Assembly: GCA_963854835.1 (NCBI GenBank)
Contig: OY978525.1
Location: 90,913,136-90,977,135, forward strand
Length of the DNA stretch: 64,000 bases
Source: Megamerina dolium
Taxonomy: Eukaryota > Arthropoda > Insecta > Diptera > Megamerinidae
Direction: 5' to 3'
Shown here: piece after piece, positions 1 through 17,200 of the stretch
Numbering within the stretch: the first letter of the stretch is position 1
How the letters are laid out: every line of letters begins with the position of its first letter
Notes under the pieces: generated by a model
The model's input: the letters and a program-made list of their open reading frames with translations, nothing else
The model's database searches: none
Told to the model about the DNA's origin: nothing
Program-made: the position numbers and the translations under genes

Positions 1-2910
1 AAACTAAATTAAAATAAAAGAAATAGCAATAAGTTGAGTGAACTGTTACGCATCTATTGGCTATCTTCCACTATTTACCTATCGAATGACTAAGAGAAGT
101 TATTGCAAATATGTCTAACGTAAAAGAAAAACATTTATACTTTACTTGGCAAATAGTTTTAGTACAAGTATTTTTAAATCTATGTACATATATTGTATAT
201 TATTATTTTATTTTCACTTTCATTTCACTTCTTTCGACAACATATTTTATTGCATAAATTTCATTAGATTCGGTCAAGGTCGATTAGGCTGAAAATATAT
301 TGTTTGGATGTACCGACTAGTATAATCGTAATTTTGCTCAAATCTTATACCCACATAAATATTTAGTTTTTGCTATTTTTGCGTCGGTGGCGGTTTATGT
401 ACTATACATATTTATTTCGTATTTTTATTATAATTATTTGTTTTCTATTTTTTCATCTGACCTCTTCTATAGAAATGCATAAAATTGACTATTTTATTTT
501 ATGTGTCAATACATGGGTATTAGGTGCGTATACATGTTCCTTATAAAATGTTACTAGCAACTATGTATATTCATTAATATTGTATGTACCTACATAAGTA
601 AATATGCATACTGGTATGACAGTGGTGGATAGATGAGAAAAACATTTTATGCTACTATTTTATTTGCGCATATTCAACATTTTGTTCGATAAATTAATTC
701 TTGTATCGTTTTTTTCCACTTCTTTCTATACAATGCATAGGATGTTAAAATGATAATTTAATAATGTTAAAATGTTAAGCTGTTATGTTACTCTTATGCT
801 AACCACATATATAATTGATTTGAATTAAGAAGAACAGCACACCTTGACCAACACGGAATACTTCACATATGCACTATCCAAATTACATCGTCAAATGAAG
901 CTATCGATATTTTACATATTTTGGCTAATTTGAACGTAATTGATATTTAAGTCCTGCTCTACGCTGCGTGAGGTACGGTAAAAGTTATACTGCTCACGTA
1001 AATTTCAAATTTTTAATCAAGTTCTTGATGATTGAAAAGCATTAAATTGACACATTAACACATTTTTAGACACAATTGCTATAAAGCAATATCAACTTTT
1101 AAATATTATGAAAAATAAACTAAAACTAAACCAATATCACGATTTTATAGCCGTATTTTATTCGACATTCGTACATATTGTAGCTAGCACCGATAAATGA
1201 ATGGCAGAGCAACAACAAAGATGCTAACTTTAGCAAGTACCTGTAACTATAGACGCTAAAAATCTTAGCATACTCGCTTTTTTTCCTACTGTACAGAGGT
1301 GTCACTTATCGATATCCATGTATACAAATTTTACAGTTAAGAAGAAAAGGAAAATGAAGAATGCTACATACAACAAAATTGTTTTGATACATTTAAACAA
1401 TTAATTGATAAGAATTTGTTCTATTCGAAATTTATTAGAATTAAGGTACTGGCATATTGTCAACCTGGCTTGGTATATTTTAAAAGATAAGGAACGAAAA
1501 ACGCGAGTACAAATTTGTAAAAAAGAAATTTTTTATGAAGAAATCATTTTCAAATCCCTTTTAAGGCATTGTTACTGTGCACAAAACATCTAACCCCGAA
1601 TAAATGATCATTCGAAATCAAACAAGCTATATAAATATCAGTTAGGCCTTCATAAAATACTCGTATATGTATACTGGAAGAATGAGTTGAAAGTAATAAC
1701 AAATTGTACCCTTTTAGCATCAATTTAAAATTGTTCTCTGTTCTGTGCTTCAATAAAAAATAAAAATATTACCCTATCGCTGAATATTGGATTTCATAGT
1801 ACGTCTTCTTCATTATTTAACTAATATTTTCAAAAATTTATTTTATTTATTCATCTAATGCCCATTAATTCCTCACTTGCAATATTAAGATTCCAACGTC
1901 ATTTAACAAACACATCATGACTAAAACTATAAGTAAGGAGGTAATATCCAAACGATTCTACAAACGTTTGATCCTTTTTCAAAAAATCCAATCAACTATA
2001 AAGAGTTCATGTTCGTTATACGTATATCTGCCTATAATAATGTAACTAAATTCATTTGCAACTCATTATTGTGTAAATTTAATGTATAGGCAATTATCAT
2101 TAGATCAAAGTACTCGAAGTATAGTATAATTTAGATATACAAATTCATGTAAACAACAATGTGCTTAAAAAATTTGAAATTAACTCCTTGAACTTATTGA
2201 ACTCATTATTGTAAATATGAGTACATAGACTAATGAAATCAACTAAACTCTTTATAGTTTTAACCTTATGATGGAAGGCTAAGTGATGCGGATATTATAC
2301 TTTTATCAATTATAAACAATTTATTCATTTAAACTTTTATATACATAATAATTATTTGCCTAATACAATTATTTATTTTGATAAATAAATTTTTGGCCAA
2401 CTATATGTTTGATTAGGTTTATATTCGCACTTTTATGAATATGATATGCCAAAGTAAAGTAGCACTCGTATAATAATTGTATTTATTACTTCCGCAATGT
2501 TTATATACTAGAATACTTTATAAGGGAATAGGTTAATGAAATCATTATAATGGCGGAAAATCTCTCCTTAATTACTTATTTTCCAAAAAGTCTACATACA
2601 TATATGAAGATTTTTATTACTATAGCGCAGACTTTTTGTTTTACCTCCTCTCATTTTTATGACTGTAAAAATATTGTATAAAAAAAAAAAAAATAATAAA
2701 TACAATAAATAAAATCCAATGGAAAAACTTTTTTACGTGTATCTTGTGTATATGTGTAATTATATCTTATATAGGTACATCTGAGTATTTATACACATGT
2801 TGCCGTACACGCAGGTTTGGTTTTTCACGCATTATGCCCTATGAGAATATCGTACAGACATTTTGGTCAGATGATTGTTAAGCTATCTCCGAACGTAAAA
2901 GAAATCAAAT
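1..2910. other. AT-rich non-coding DNA, no gene seen
   Basis: No open frame with coding character, no RNA gene and no recognisable transposon end was seen here. Only short frames interrupted by stops and short A/T runs occur. It may be upstream or intronic DNA of the Rgk gene. Confidence 0.6.
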
Positions 2911-2994
2911 ATGTTTGATTTAAATGAATATGTCCATCCGACTGTCACGTTGTTGGTTCGCATGATGACACGGGAAGATGCCCAATGTCCAAAG
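2911..2994 (+). CDS. Candidate first coding exon of Rgk (28 codons)
   Basis: A 28-codon open stretch starts at an ATG (2911) just downstream of an in-frame TAA (2896) and ends at AAG followed by GTTAAT. It is clearly GC-richer than its surroundings and reads as ordinary protein (it contains LLVRMMTRED and ends AQCPK). It ends in phase 0, which is exactly what the Rgk exon at 13937 needs, since that exon is open from its first base and has no ATG before codon 76. The donor is weak (T at +3). Without a homologue comparison this is an inference; it could be a chance frame. Confidence 0.4.
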
Positions 2995-5900
2995 GTTAAT
3001 CATAATTAATTTAATAAATCACTTATGACCCACTTATCACTTTGTCGTTGAGTTTAATCTAAATATAACTGTGTGGCTAATATTCTATACAAACCATTTA
3101 ATCCATAAAAAGGCTACAAGAAGTAGGGTCTAACAAATTGAACTAATATCCAACGAGAAATTGCGATTTGCGATTTTCAATATTTCCAATAATGTCGAAG
3201 TTTTAACAAAATGACAAAAATGTTTCCCAATAATGTCACAAAATTTATTTTCATATAAAAAAATTGAAAACATTTTTGGATCTTAATGCGGTACACCAAT
3301 AAAAGAACAATTTTACCTACTTTGTTGTATGTAACATCCAAATAATGTATTTCTAATGTCGGTCTACTTTGTTCAAAGCATTCTTACCTTCTTTTTCCTT
3401 TAAGTCTGCCACAATACCTACATGCGTATATCTTCATGTAATATCCGCATCAGTTTGACATTTTATATGTACGCTTGAAATTATGTGAAAGACATGCCAT
3501 TGTGTTACTTGGATTCATATTTGCACAAGTATTTTATTTTTAATTACGGTTCTTTAGTTTAAATAAACAAACAAACACATACAAGCGTGTACTTTGAAGT
3601 GGTTTCTTCTACATATGACTATGAGTCTATGAGTTGATTAGATGGTTGTTATTGTACTGACAGGTAGCAAGCAGCATGATCGTATTGCAGAATTTCTCTG
3701 TATGATTATGTAGGTTGAAAAATTTATAATAAAAGGAAAAGTCCTTAGTTGGAAAGCATTGTAATATTGTGGGGTATTCAAGTTTACTTAATGATAATTT
3801 CGGTAACAATAAATGTGAAAAAAAATTACTCTTAACAGGTACCTATAATTTTAGAATAACCTCAAATATGTAATAAATTCTAAAACCGCCAAACGTAAAC
3901 GTAAATTGACGTCATATGCAAGTTATTTACACTAGAAGCTTTAGTATAATTAAACGTTCTATTCTTGGACAGCACCAAAAGAGATCTAATATATACTTGT
4001 ATTAGTCGAATTTTGTTGATAAAGTCTTTCTGTAAAAATGACATTAAGTTGTTCGAACCGGTGATTGAAATATTTACATCGAATTTTTGGCGGGCAAATA
4101 TTTGCGATATTCGTAGGTGCAATAGCTAAAGTCTTTTTTCAAAAATACTATAAACGACCATTATTACATTAAATTACTGTACATTATTGTTGAGCTTTTA
4201 TATACAATAACTTAACTCTTCACATATATGTAACATACAATGCTTAGTTCAGCGTAAAACTTGGCAAAACACTGAACCAAGTTAAAAATATATATTGTCA
4301 GTTGCAAAAAAAAAAAAAATTGCAATGTTTACCTTTTACATTTTCTCGACAATGTTATGGTAGGTACTTCGTCAATTAATACTGCAAGCACCTACTGCTT
4401 TTCTTCTTCCTCCTTTTCGACCCCGAAATACACAATTCTTCATTTGACATTTAACAAAATAATCTTTGTTGCCGACAGTATTATTTATTTGCACTTCAAA
4501 GCGTCTTTTGTACCAGTTACACATAAAAGATTTAATTTATACGGAATTAAATGGTATTATACAGAATATTTTTATTTAAAATTGTAAAACATAAGAAAGA
4601 ATGAATATAAATTGAAGAATTATGTGTGCCACCTATCGTGAAAAAAAACTAAAAAAACTAAAAGTATTTTCTTTATTTTTGCATAATTTTTCATATTTAA
4701 CACACTTACTTGAATATTATAATTATCTTGATTTTTTTGCTCTGCTTCGTCTTATTCTCCATGTCATTTTTTATTTGCATTTTCTGAGTGATAAATGCAC
4801 TGACCCCGTTTGCTATTTTTCACATCACAATAAGTGGAACAACAGTAGCAGTAGTAGCGACAATTATTATACGCATAAATATATGTAATATATATATATA
4901 TATATATTACCTACAATATTAATGATGTTTATAAATAAATGTGCATGCATTCGGAAATTTCCAAGAATATTGTAAATATCACAAATCGAAAAATAGTTTC
5001 TAGTTTGCAAATGTGCAAAATGTTGTATACGTGTTTTGATTTACCTTGTAATCGGTCATTTTAAAATTTTTCTAATTTTTATATTTAGTATTTAGTTTTT
5101 TTTTTTATATAAACATGTTTGCTGTTTGGTTTATTCTTAGCATTGTTAAAAATAAAATGCTGCTTAGTAAAAGCTACAATAATTTATTTAAAAGTGAAAA
5201 TATTTCTCAATCCCGTTATTTTTCTCATATTCTATAATTTAAATAATTTACTACTAGCATCTACAGACTGTTATGAGCAATATAAAAATAAAAAATCAAG
5301 TGTCATCAGCAATAATATTCACATCACCATTATGACTGCTGGTGCTGCTGTTGCTGCAGGCATGGTGTGGTACGCAAGAACATGCATTACAAATTGCAAT
5401 TAACACTTGTATGATGCGTTGTTCTCATTTGTATTACATATGTATATGTATGTATGTACTGCCGCCAACCAGTCATTCAGCCAGCCAGCAGGCATACGTA
5501 CATACTTGCAACAACATGATATTCAATCTGATTGTCTGTCCATATGTCTGTGCAGTATGTAAATAACTGCCCATCCAAGTTGTTGATGTCGTGCCATTTA
5601 TGCCATTTTGTTAAATACATTTTTATATTTTTGTTTTTTGAAAAATTCCAATATTGCCGCCTTTACGACTATTTCGATGTTTTTGTAGTTTTAATGTCGT
5701 TTTGATTGCTCTCAATACGATAAAGTAATGTTGTTTTTTGTTTCATTTTTGCATATATGAGTATTGTGCATACTCTATTTTGGATATTGTAGCATTCTTA
5801 TAAAAATAGATAATGCATACCCTAAAACTAAGCATAATAAAGAGAAGAAAAGAAAATGTGTCTTCTATGCATAATACTTTGGGTATTTGAAATGGTTTTA

Positions 5901-6879
5901 TATTGGTGTACTTTTATACAAATGTACGGCATAAGTATGTGTGCCTTTGGAATGTTTGTATGAGTATAATATCGATTTAAGTGCGAACTGACATGCGACA
6001 GCTAGGATACGTGCAATAATTTGAAATTGATTTGATTGAATACATTTGTTGCTAATTTGAAACATATTAGTATTGGTCTTCATATACGATATGTAATCAC
6101 ATACAATACAATATATGTAAATAAGCTATTGTTATATATCACTTAACAATATAGTAAATAAGCAGTCATATGGGAATATTCTGCGCAGTGCAATTCGAAT
6201 GATTTTTCGCGCTCTAAATGGTCTTTAGTAATGTGCAAAATCATTAGATCGTTAAGATCTTATGTACATGGTTTTGCAGAATTGTAAAGTAAATATTTGC
6301 AATTGATTGAAATGAATATTTTTAAAGTTTACTTTGCAGTTCTATTTGTAAATCAATTATGCTTACATTTTGTTATATATCAGCTGTTTGAAGTGACAAA
6401 ACGTATTATTGCAAATGCATAGCAAATACGTTTACTCATATGCTATAGATTTTTATTGTTGCATACTTTCAAGCGCACAGGAAATGCATTTTAGTGTTGT
6501 GGTTGCAAATTATACAATAATGATAGGCGATAATTTCATGAAGTGTGGCTAGAATATTAAAATAATTTTTTGTCTTCTCTAAATTGGTGTTTTGTTTGTA
6601 GTTGGTCTTCTTTAGACTATGTTCCTTCGGATTTTGTCTGTTTGATTTTCGTCAAGATTTCATTATACATAACTCGTACATTTAATTTACTGATTCTAAG
6701 AAGTTTTTAACAATTTCTTGATAATTCAATTGTGCAATATTTTTAAATGAATATTTCACTTGAGCTTTCGACATATTTTTCGATCTAAGATTAGTTGTAA
6801 ATCAATAATCTATAGGGATGAATTTATCACGACCATAACAACAACAGGACCGTATATGAGTTTAACAGCTGCTGAAGTA
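2995..6879. other. Non-coding, AT-rich; no gene seen
   Basis: Only short open frames with skewed A/T-driven composition are present, plus a short TA run near 4881-4908 and scattered homopolymers. If the exon at 2911 is real this is the start of a 10.9-kb first intron of Rgk. Confidence 0.6.
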
Positions 6880-7122
6880 TAATTCAGACACCACTACAAT
6901 GTAACGTGAAAGAACTACCTTAACTATCTTGAGGCAAACAAATAAGCTTGGTTTCAGTTCATCTTCTTTACTCCCAAAAGATTTTGTAGTGTATTGGTAT
7001 GATAGTGCCAATTGGCCGCCTAAATCATGCGATTTAACACCGTTGGATTTCTACCCTTGGGGTTACTTCAAAAGAGTATTTACGCAAACAATTGAAAATT
7101 AACCTCTTATTTGGTCACCCTT
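6880..7122 (+). mobile_element. Rosa-type (DD41D-like) mariner remnant, 3' end
   Basis: A + strand frame near 7000-7075 encodes WPPKSCDLTPLDFYPWGY, which matches the third catalytic region (WPPRSCDLTPLDFFLWGY) of the complete rosa-type transposase at 23077-24162. The upstream part is interrupted by stops and shifts, so this is a dead copy. The 3' edge ends in CACCCTT followed by TA, resembling the TIR end AACCCTT-TA of the complete element. Only the C-terminal third remains; the left boundary is approximate. Confidence 0.65.
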
Positions 7123-10845
<3,723 letters not shown>

Positions 10846-10995
10846 CTTAGTTTTTCTTATGAGTAAAACTCTGCATTTCACTCATGTTCATAATATTATC
10901 ACCAATGCTGTGCCCTGTCATGACGCCAAACAGTACCCGGAAATCGTTCCTACTCAAGAGAAATTTCGACAGTGCTTTCAGGTTCTTTCGCAAAA
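10846..10995 (-). pseudogene. LINE RNase H-domain remnant
   Basis: On the - strand an open stretch reads LSRNDFRVLFGVMTGHS, which fits the LSRN-x-LR-x-VVG-x-LTGHC segment found after the RNase H domain in I/Jockey-like non-LTR retrotransposons of insects. It is followed within about 30 codons by a stop, and no reverse transcriptase lies upstream. Assignment rests on this short motif only. The opposite-strand frame at 10736-11002 is a shadow. Confidence 0.5.
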
Positions 10996-13936
10996 CGTTT
11001 GAGCCACCAACATTTATTGATTTAACTACAAAGTCCTTGTCCTAAGCTGAGGCCGAAAATTTATTGCGGAACTATATGCATACCAGTAAATCTCTTAGTG
11101 ACCAAGTACTCGGCCAATAGACTTCAACGATTATTTGATTTCAAGACAACTAATATAGAATACCTACATCTGAATTCACGAATTAATCAGACATATACAA
11201 TATTTTTCAATGAAAATTATCACCCTTATATATTTATTAAAGTAGGAGTGTATTGGCTTTTAGAATCAAATTTTGTTGAATGGGAAATTTGCGTTATACA
11301 AGTTTTGGCCGTGCCCAATTGCACAAAAGAACATGACTATGTCATAGTCAAATAATCCATATAATAAATACGGTATAAATTATCTTCACATTTCTACAGA
11401 ATTTACAAAATGATTAATTTTGTTTCGATTTATTGCAATCATAATTTCATCGCTGAGTGTTGTCGTCGATATTTTTTTTTTTTTTGGAAGAAGGGAAAAT
11501 AGTTAGCTTCTAACCTCTTTAATGAAAGCATATTGTAGAATATACGCAATTAATTACTGAATCCCCTGTGAATGACACAATTTAGAGCTCCTTTGAGCAG
11601 TTTGTTACAACACTTACCATCCAATTATATTTAATTCATCACCGGAGACAAGAATTTAAATCAAAACTTTTGTAGTTTATGTACTTTATATTTATATAAT
11701 TTTTTTTTGTAAATTATTTACATTTTAACATTAACAGTCACATAAATCCATTCATTAAAAAATAATTAAAATGTATTTATTCAAGTGCTAACAATAAAGA
11801 TAATAGGGAGAGTGTAATTTCAACAGAAGAATAACAATTCATTGGAATAAAATTCAAAGGAAATTTATATCGTCACAAAAATATATTTACAATGAAATGA
11901 CAAATGCAAAATTTCGCCAAATCGAACCACCAAACAAACACCGAAAAGCACCTACCTACTTCGGAATTGTGTAGAAACAAACAATAACAAAAACGTAGGC
12001 TATAAATCAGCACCAGTAGTCAATCGTTTTTTTCCATGAATTCATTTAACTTTGAAACAATTGCATTATACCTAGATATGTGTACCCATATCCTTGTGCC
12101 ACTTCATATTCGTGCCGTTAATCTATTCGTACTGTAACTTTGTTATCTTTTGTTTTAACTCTTCTCTATATATTGCGGTTTTTTGCTTTGCTGATGATGA
12201 TATCATTGGCAAAGTAAACAGGCCAATGTTTTTGCAAATATGTTGTTGGTTCACCACAACCTCAAGGTTTATGTGTTGCATTATATGACCTGGCATAATA
12301 GAGGATAGAAATTAATTAGAGCAAAGTACTTTTTGAATAATTGTTTTTTTCCCTTTAAGTGATCTATTGCATATAATTTAAATTAAAAAAAGAAATAGTG
12401 TTAATTTAAATTAATTTGTCATTCGACATTATACTACTATGTATATCAATTTGTTAATGAATTGTACTGCAATTTTTCGATTAGCCAATTCATTCGCATT
12501 CTTCATGCATATATATTTCATATATTTTGCTTGTCACATATCCATTTATTTACAAAAATTTCTAAATAATTTGTATATTCTGAAGAACCTCTGAACTTCT
12601 TGAGATCAATTATTTATATTTTATCGAATGTTTGTGCTAAAATATATATACTGTTTGAATCACTCAATTCTCTAAAAAAAACACCAAATCTAATACGGAT
12701 CCTAAGAAATGATATCACAAAAGTCCTGCTGTTCGCAATAGGTCGGAACAATACAGGACGATAAGTTCAGTTACGCTTTAACACGCTATCAAATTGCATT
12801 TCACTAAAAGCATTTCGGAAAAATTTGATGAAAATGTACTCGTATCGTTGTTATATGCAATTTGTCCTCAGCTTTGGTATGTTCAGGTTTCAGATTGTTA
12901 TTATTCTACACTTTCAATAGACATACATATAATCACTTGTATAAAGTAGTTATCTTCTCATTTGAACGACTGTCTCATATTTTTCATATCAACTGTGATA
13001 TTTAAACTCATTATACGGAACTTTTTTTTTCCTGGTAATCTTCTTCTACATAAATTGATTTAAAATTGCATTTTGATACTTTCCTTGAGTGTTTTCGTTT
13101 TTGTGCGGTGAGCACACACCTATAGAGAGAGAATGAAAATAGATATGCAATGAGCCTTGAAGTATAATAACACTTACTTAAGGTGACCATGACTACATAT
13201 ACGAACATAGTTAGCTATATAAATGAATGCCGATGGGGATATGCAGTATTAAAAAGTTTTTTTCGCATACAAGTATTAGATAGTAGTAGTAAGCAATGGA
13301 TAAACATAACAAAGTAGTATTTTTTTCCTTCTTTGAAAACAACAATGAAAAGGAGAAGTGAATTGTTCCCAGTTAGAACCACTTTCGATAAGTTTATGGC
13401 ACCAAAAGAAAGCCACATTGTTGAAAAAGATAGCGAGGAATTGAAGAAAAATTACGAAGTTAATTTTATATCATTTTAATTATGAAATTATATTACTAAT
13501 AATGCCTGTATTAGTTGAGTGAACAACCCAAAAATGATTTATCCCATGTATTAAATAAAATTACCATAATCACAAAATGTTATAATCAAAATATATACAT
13601 GGGTACATGTGTTGTACTCGTATGTGCTGACAACAATTATAAAGCAAAGCCTTTTCCAAAGCATTCTGATCTAATTACAAGTGTCTAGAGTGTTTAGTAG
13701 ACATTTTAGCTCCATACTCATTCCTTTTTTTGAACTACCTAAATACGTAGTAAGTATTGTTAACACAGTGCAAAATTATTATCAGACTTCGTAAGCGAGC
13801 TCCTGATGTATGTAAAGCGTAAATTAGCCATTAACCAACATCGCTTCAAATTAGTATCTTCTATTGAATTTGAATTGTATTCCTAAATTTAAAACTCTTC
13901 TCCATTCTTTTTTTTCATATTCTTCTGTATCATCAG
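10996..13936. other. Non-coding DNA ending in the 3' splice site of the Rgk exon
   Basis: No coding region was recognised. The last bases form a pyrimidine-rich acceptor (TCTTCTGTATCATCAG) immediately before the exon at 13937. Confidence 0.6.
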
Positions 13937-14229
13937 CCGTCCCTGAGTTTAGACAATACAGTGGAAACGTTGCTCATTAAAAATGAAGGTGATTTTATAA
14001 GTGTCGAACAAGGAAAGGATATCAAACTGGCACGTAAACGTAACTCACAACAACTACAACATCCGCCACATCATCCTGTAACACAACATCATCAACATGC
14101 GGTAAGCCAACAGCAGCAGCAACAGCAGCAATTGCAACAGCAACAACAGAAACGCGATGAAAATATGAGGCAATTACTGGATGTAACCAATACGTTGACG
14201 TTTGAGGAATTGCGTGATTTTGAAATGCG
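13937..14229 (+). CDS. Rgk: Rgk exon A: N-terminal, glutamine-rich
   Basis: Acceptor CATCAG ends at 13936 and donor GTAAGT starts at 14230; the exon is open throughout (97 codons plus 2 bases). It begins PSLSLDNTVETLLIKNEGDF, then has His/Gln stretches with runs of eight and five glutamines encoded by mixed CAG/CAA (about 14110-14150), and ends FEELRDFEMR. The GTG at 13961 is an internal Val codon and not a start. Confidence 0.85.
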
Positions 14230-17200
14230 GTAAGTATATCTAGTTAAATATACCTGCAAGTATAAGTGCTTCTTTTTACTTAATTACCGTGGTATACAGA
14301 AAAGAAGGACAGTACAAATGTAAATCAAGGCCACTGATAGATACCTAAAAGTTGTACAACATGGGTTTATGAACACTCAAATATATGTAAATTTATAAAA
14401 AAAAACCTTGAGTTACAAGTGAATTTTTCGCTATACATGTGTATTAAATACGTATTGTACGTATATAGATACTATGTGTGGAAGGAAAAAAAAAATGATA
14501 GATACTAGCAACAATTTCATGTAATATTTTCATCGTTTGTTTTTTTTTATTCCATTTTATATAATTTTTTTCATCACCATCCCATCAAACAAGACGTAGA
14601 TAAAGAAAGTGGCATGTGCATGTTGAATTTTGCCTCGAGAGTTTTCTCTATCTATCTCTATGCTTTGATAATTTGATATGCAAAGAGACACAAGGAAAAA
14701 AGAAACATAAATAGACAAACTCGTGTAGAGAAAGCAGTGTAAATGTATTGCGACTTCAAATTTATAGGTTTTTCCAGATTAGGTTGGGTAATAGTATTTA
14801 TGTAGCACTAAATACTGCACGAGATTTTATTGATGCGCTGTAGTTCTATTTAATGTTAGAAGCATTATTTCAGCATTACTCGAATGAATACTCCATGCTC
14901 CATGTAAAACACTGCTAACGCTAAGGATTTCGAAAGAAAAAGTTTTTGATTTATTTATAAAATAAATAAATATGTGGCACTTAAAGCCCCAAAGGGCTCA
15001 TTGGCCGAGCTTCTCTTCCATTACTGTTGTGCGTCTTAAATTTTGGACAGTATTAGAATGGACCTACTTATTTTAGCCGGTTCCGAACGGCAGAACACTT
15101 GTGACATCACTTTTTCTGAGCTTTGTCACAGAGTTCTTTAAGAAGCTTTTTCATGGAAAGTTGTTACTGTCGGAAGAATGGCCAATTGCTTGCCGACAGG
15201 TGAGTACCGTTCGAAAGAAAAATCTTTTCGATATTAAATTTTTAAATGCATCAGCCGGGTATTGAACCACGACCTACAGATCAGAAGGCGAACACACTAA
15301 CCACTGAGCTACGGCACCCACTTTTGATTTATTTACATGTCCTTATAAAATCATCCATAAATACTAATTACACGACCGCTAATAGATAAATTTTCAAATC
15401 TTGAGTTCGACAATTCTTAAACAAGCCTCAACAGCAACTTTTTACAAAATTATACGTTTGCCGTGCCATGACTTGATCTTTACTTGAAACTTTGCCAATG
15501 AAACTGAGAATTCTTAAAAGTTTGACTTGTCATTGAAAAGTATGACGAAAGGAAAAGATTCATTCGATTTACGACAACCACAACCATTTCGCCGGGTCGT
15601 TTGGATTAACTTTCTTCTTTAAACGGACTGCTTTTCTGGGTAGATGGTCCTTTTCTTTGTCAGTTTCTCTACAATGGCCCTAAGAGACCCTAAAAGAACC
15701 GATGTGAGCTTAGAATCGATTTACAATAAATACAATTTGTTCAAATATTATACATCGCTACATTCACGATGAATTAAATTTCATAATTATATATCTGTCG
15801 CATTTAATGGCAAATATTCTATATACAAAATTGCTTAATTATTATTTTTTCTCGTTAATGGATGCCTGTACGGATTATTAATTTCATTAGCTGTATGCTT
15901 TTTTTGGTATATGAAACGTTTATTATTTTATTAAAAAAATAAAATAAGATGCAATTTCGTATACTGTAAAAATTATAGTGAAAAAATGTTTACTGTTACA
16001 ATTTAATTTTGATCTTAATTGATCTCATGTCAGTCATCAATAATTGAAGTAGCACACCCGTAGCCGTAGTGTAACATTCCCGTATGCACCTCATTCGAGT
16101 CCTTAAAAAAAAACACACACACACAAACAGGCATATGCGAAATGACATTTTTTGTCGACTCATTGAAGTGTGTCAAAAGCAGTTTGTATTTTTCATGTGA
16201 AAATGAATTTACATTTCCATTCGTTCGATTTTTTCATGGAACGCCTCACAATACACATCACTCATGCATTTAGTAGATAGTGCAAACAAATTTCAACATC
16301 TGTACATCTATGAGTGAGTGCACTTTGGCCAATAGTAGGACACTTGCGCAACGTATAATCCATAAAAATTTGAAACAACATACAAAGTAGGGAAGAAAAA
16401 TAAAGAAGAATGTATTCGGAAAACAAAATCCCTGATAACCTTCACAAAATTTCGGCATACTTTGTTGACTGGGGCTACATTTTTGTCAGGCCATTTCGGA
16501 GGTAACAACATTGCAACAATGTTATAAAATCGTAATCATAAAATCACAATCACAGCGGCAGCTGTGCAAAGCTTATACGAAAAAATCTCCTTACAGTCGG
16601 CTGGGGCCGACCAAACTATACCCTGCATATGTAGATTTATATATAAAAAGTTTACTCGAATATCCAACTTTTCTTTTATTTCCACTTTTCGAGAAACAAT
16701 TTTTGCATATACTACTAATTTACACCCGAAATATGGTTGACTTTGACGAAGTAAAAGGATTTTAAGATAATTCCGAGGCTTAGTATGGGAGCTATATAAA
16801 AAGTGGGCGTGGCTTACCACTTTCTAGTAAATCCAATTAATTTTTCAATGTTAATCCACACCTTAAATTTGGTGTCCTACGTTGAATAGTTTCTAAGTTA
16901 TGGTGGTTTGTTTAATTTCCTCAACTTTGTATTAGAGCCCCAATAAGAAGTGGGCGTGGTACGCAGATTTTTCGCCAGATTATTTCCGACTACGATATTA
17001 ATTTAAGTGTCAATTATGGTTATTGTAGACATAAGATTGCCTAAGTTACAGCTGTTTCAATTTAAAATTTGTATGGGGGCTACGATAAACACTGGGCGTG
17101 GTGCGCCCATTTTCTGTGAGCCTAGTTGCTCGTACAATACTAATCCATACCCTAAGTCTCGTTGTCCTAGGCTAAATGGTTTGTAAGCTATGGAGCTTAA

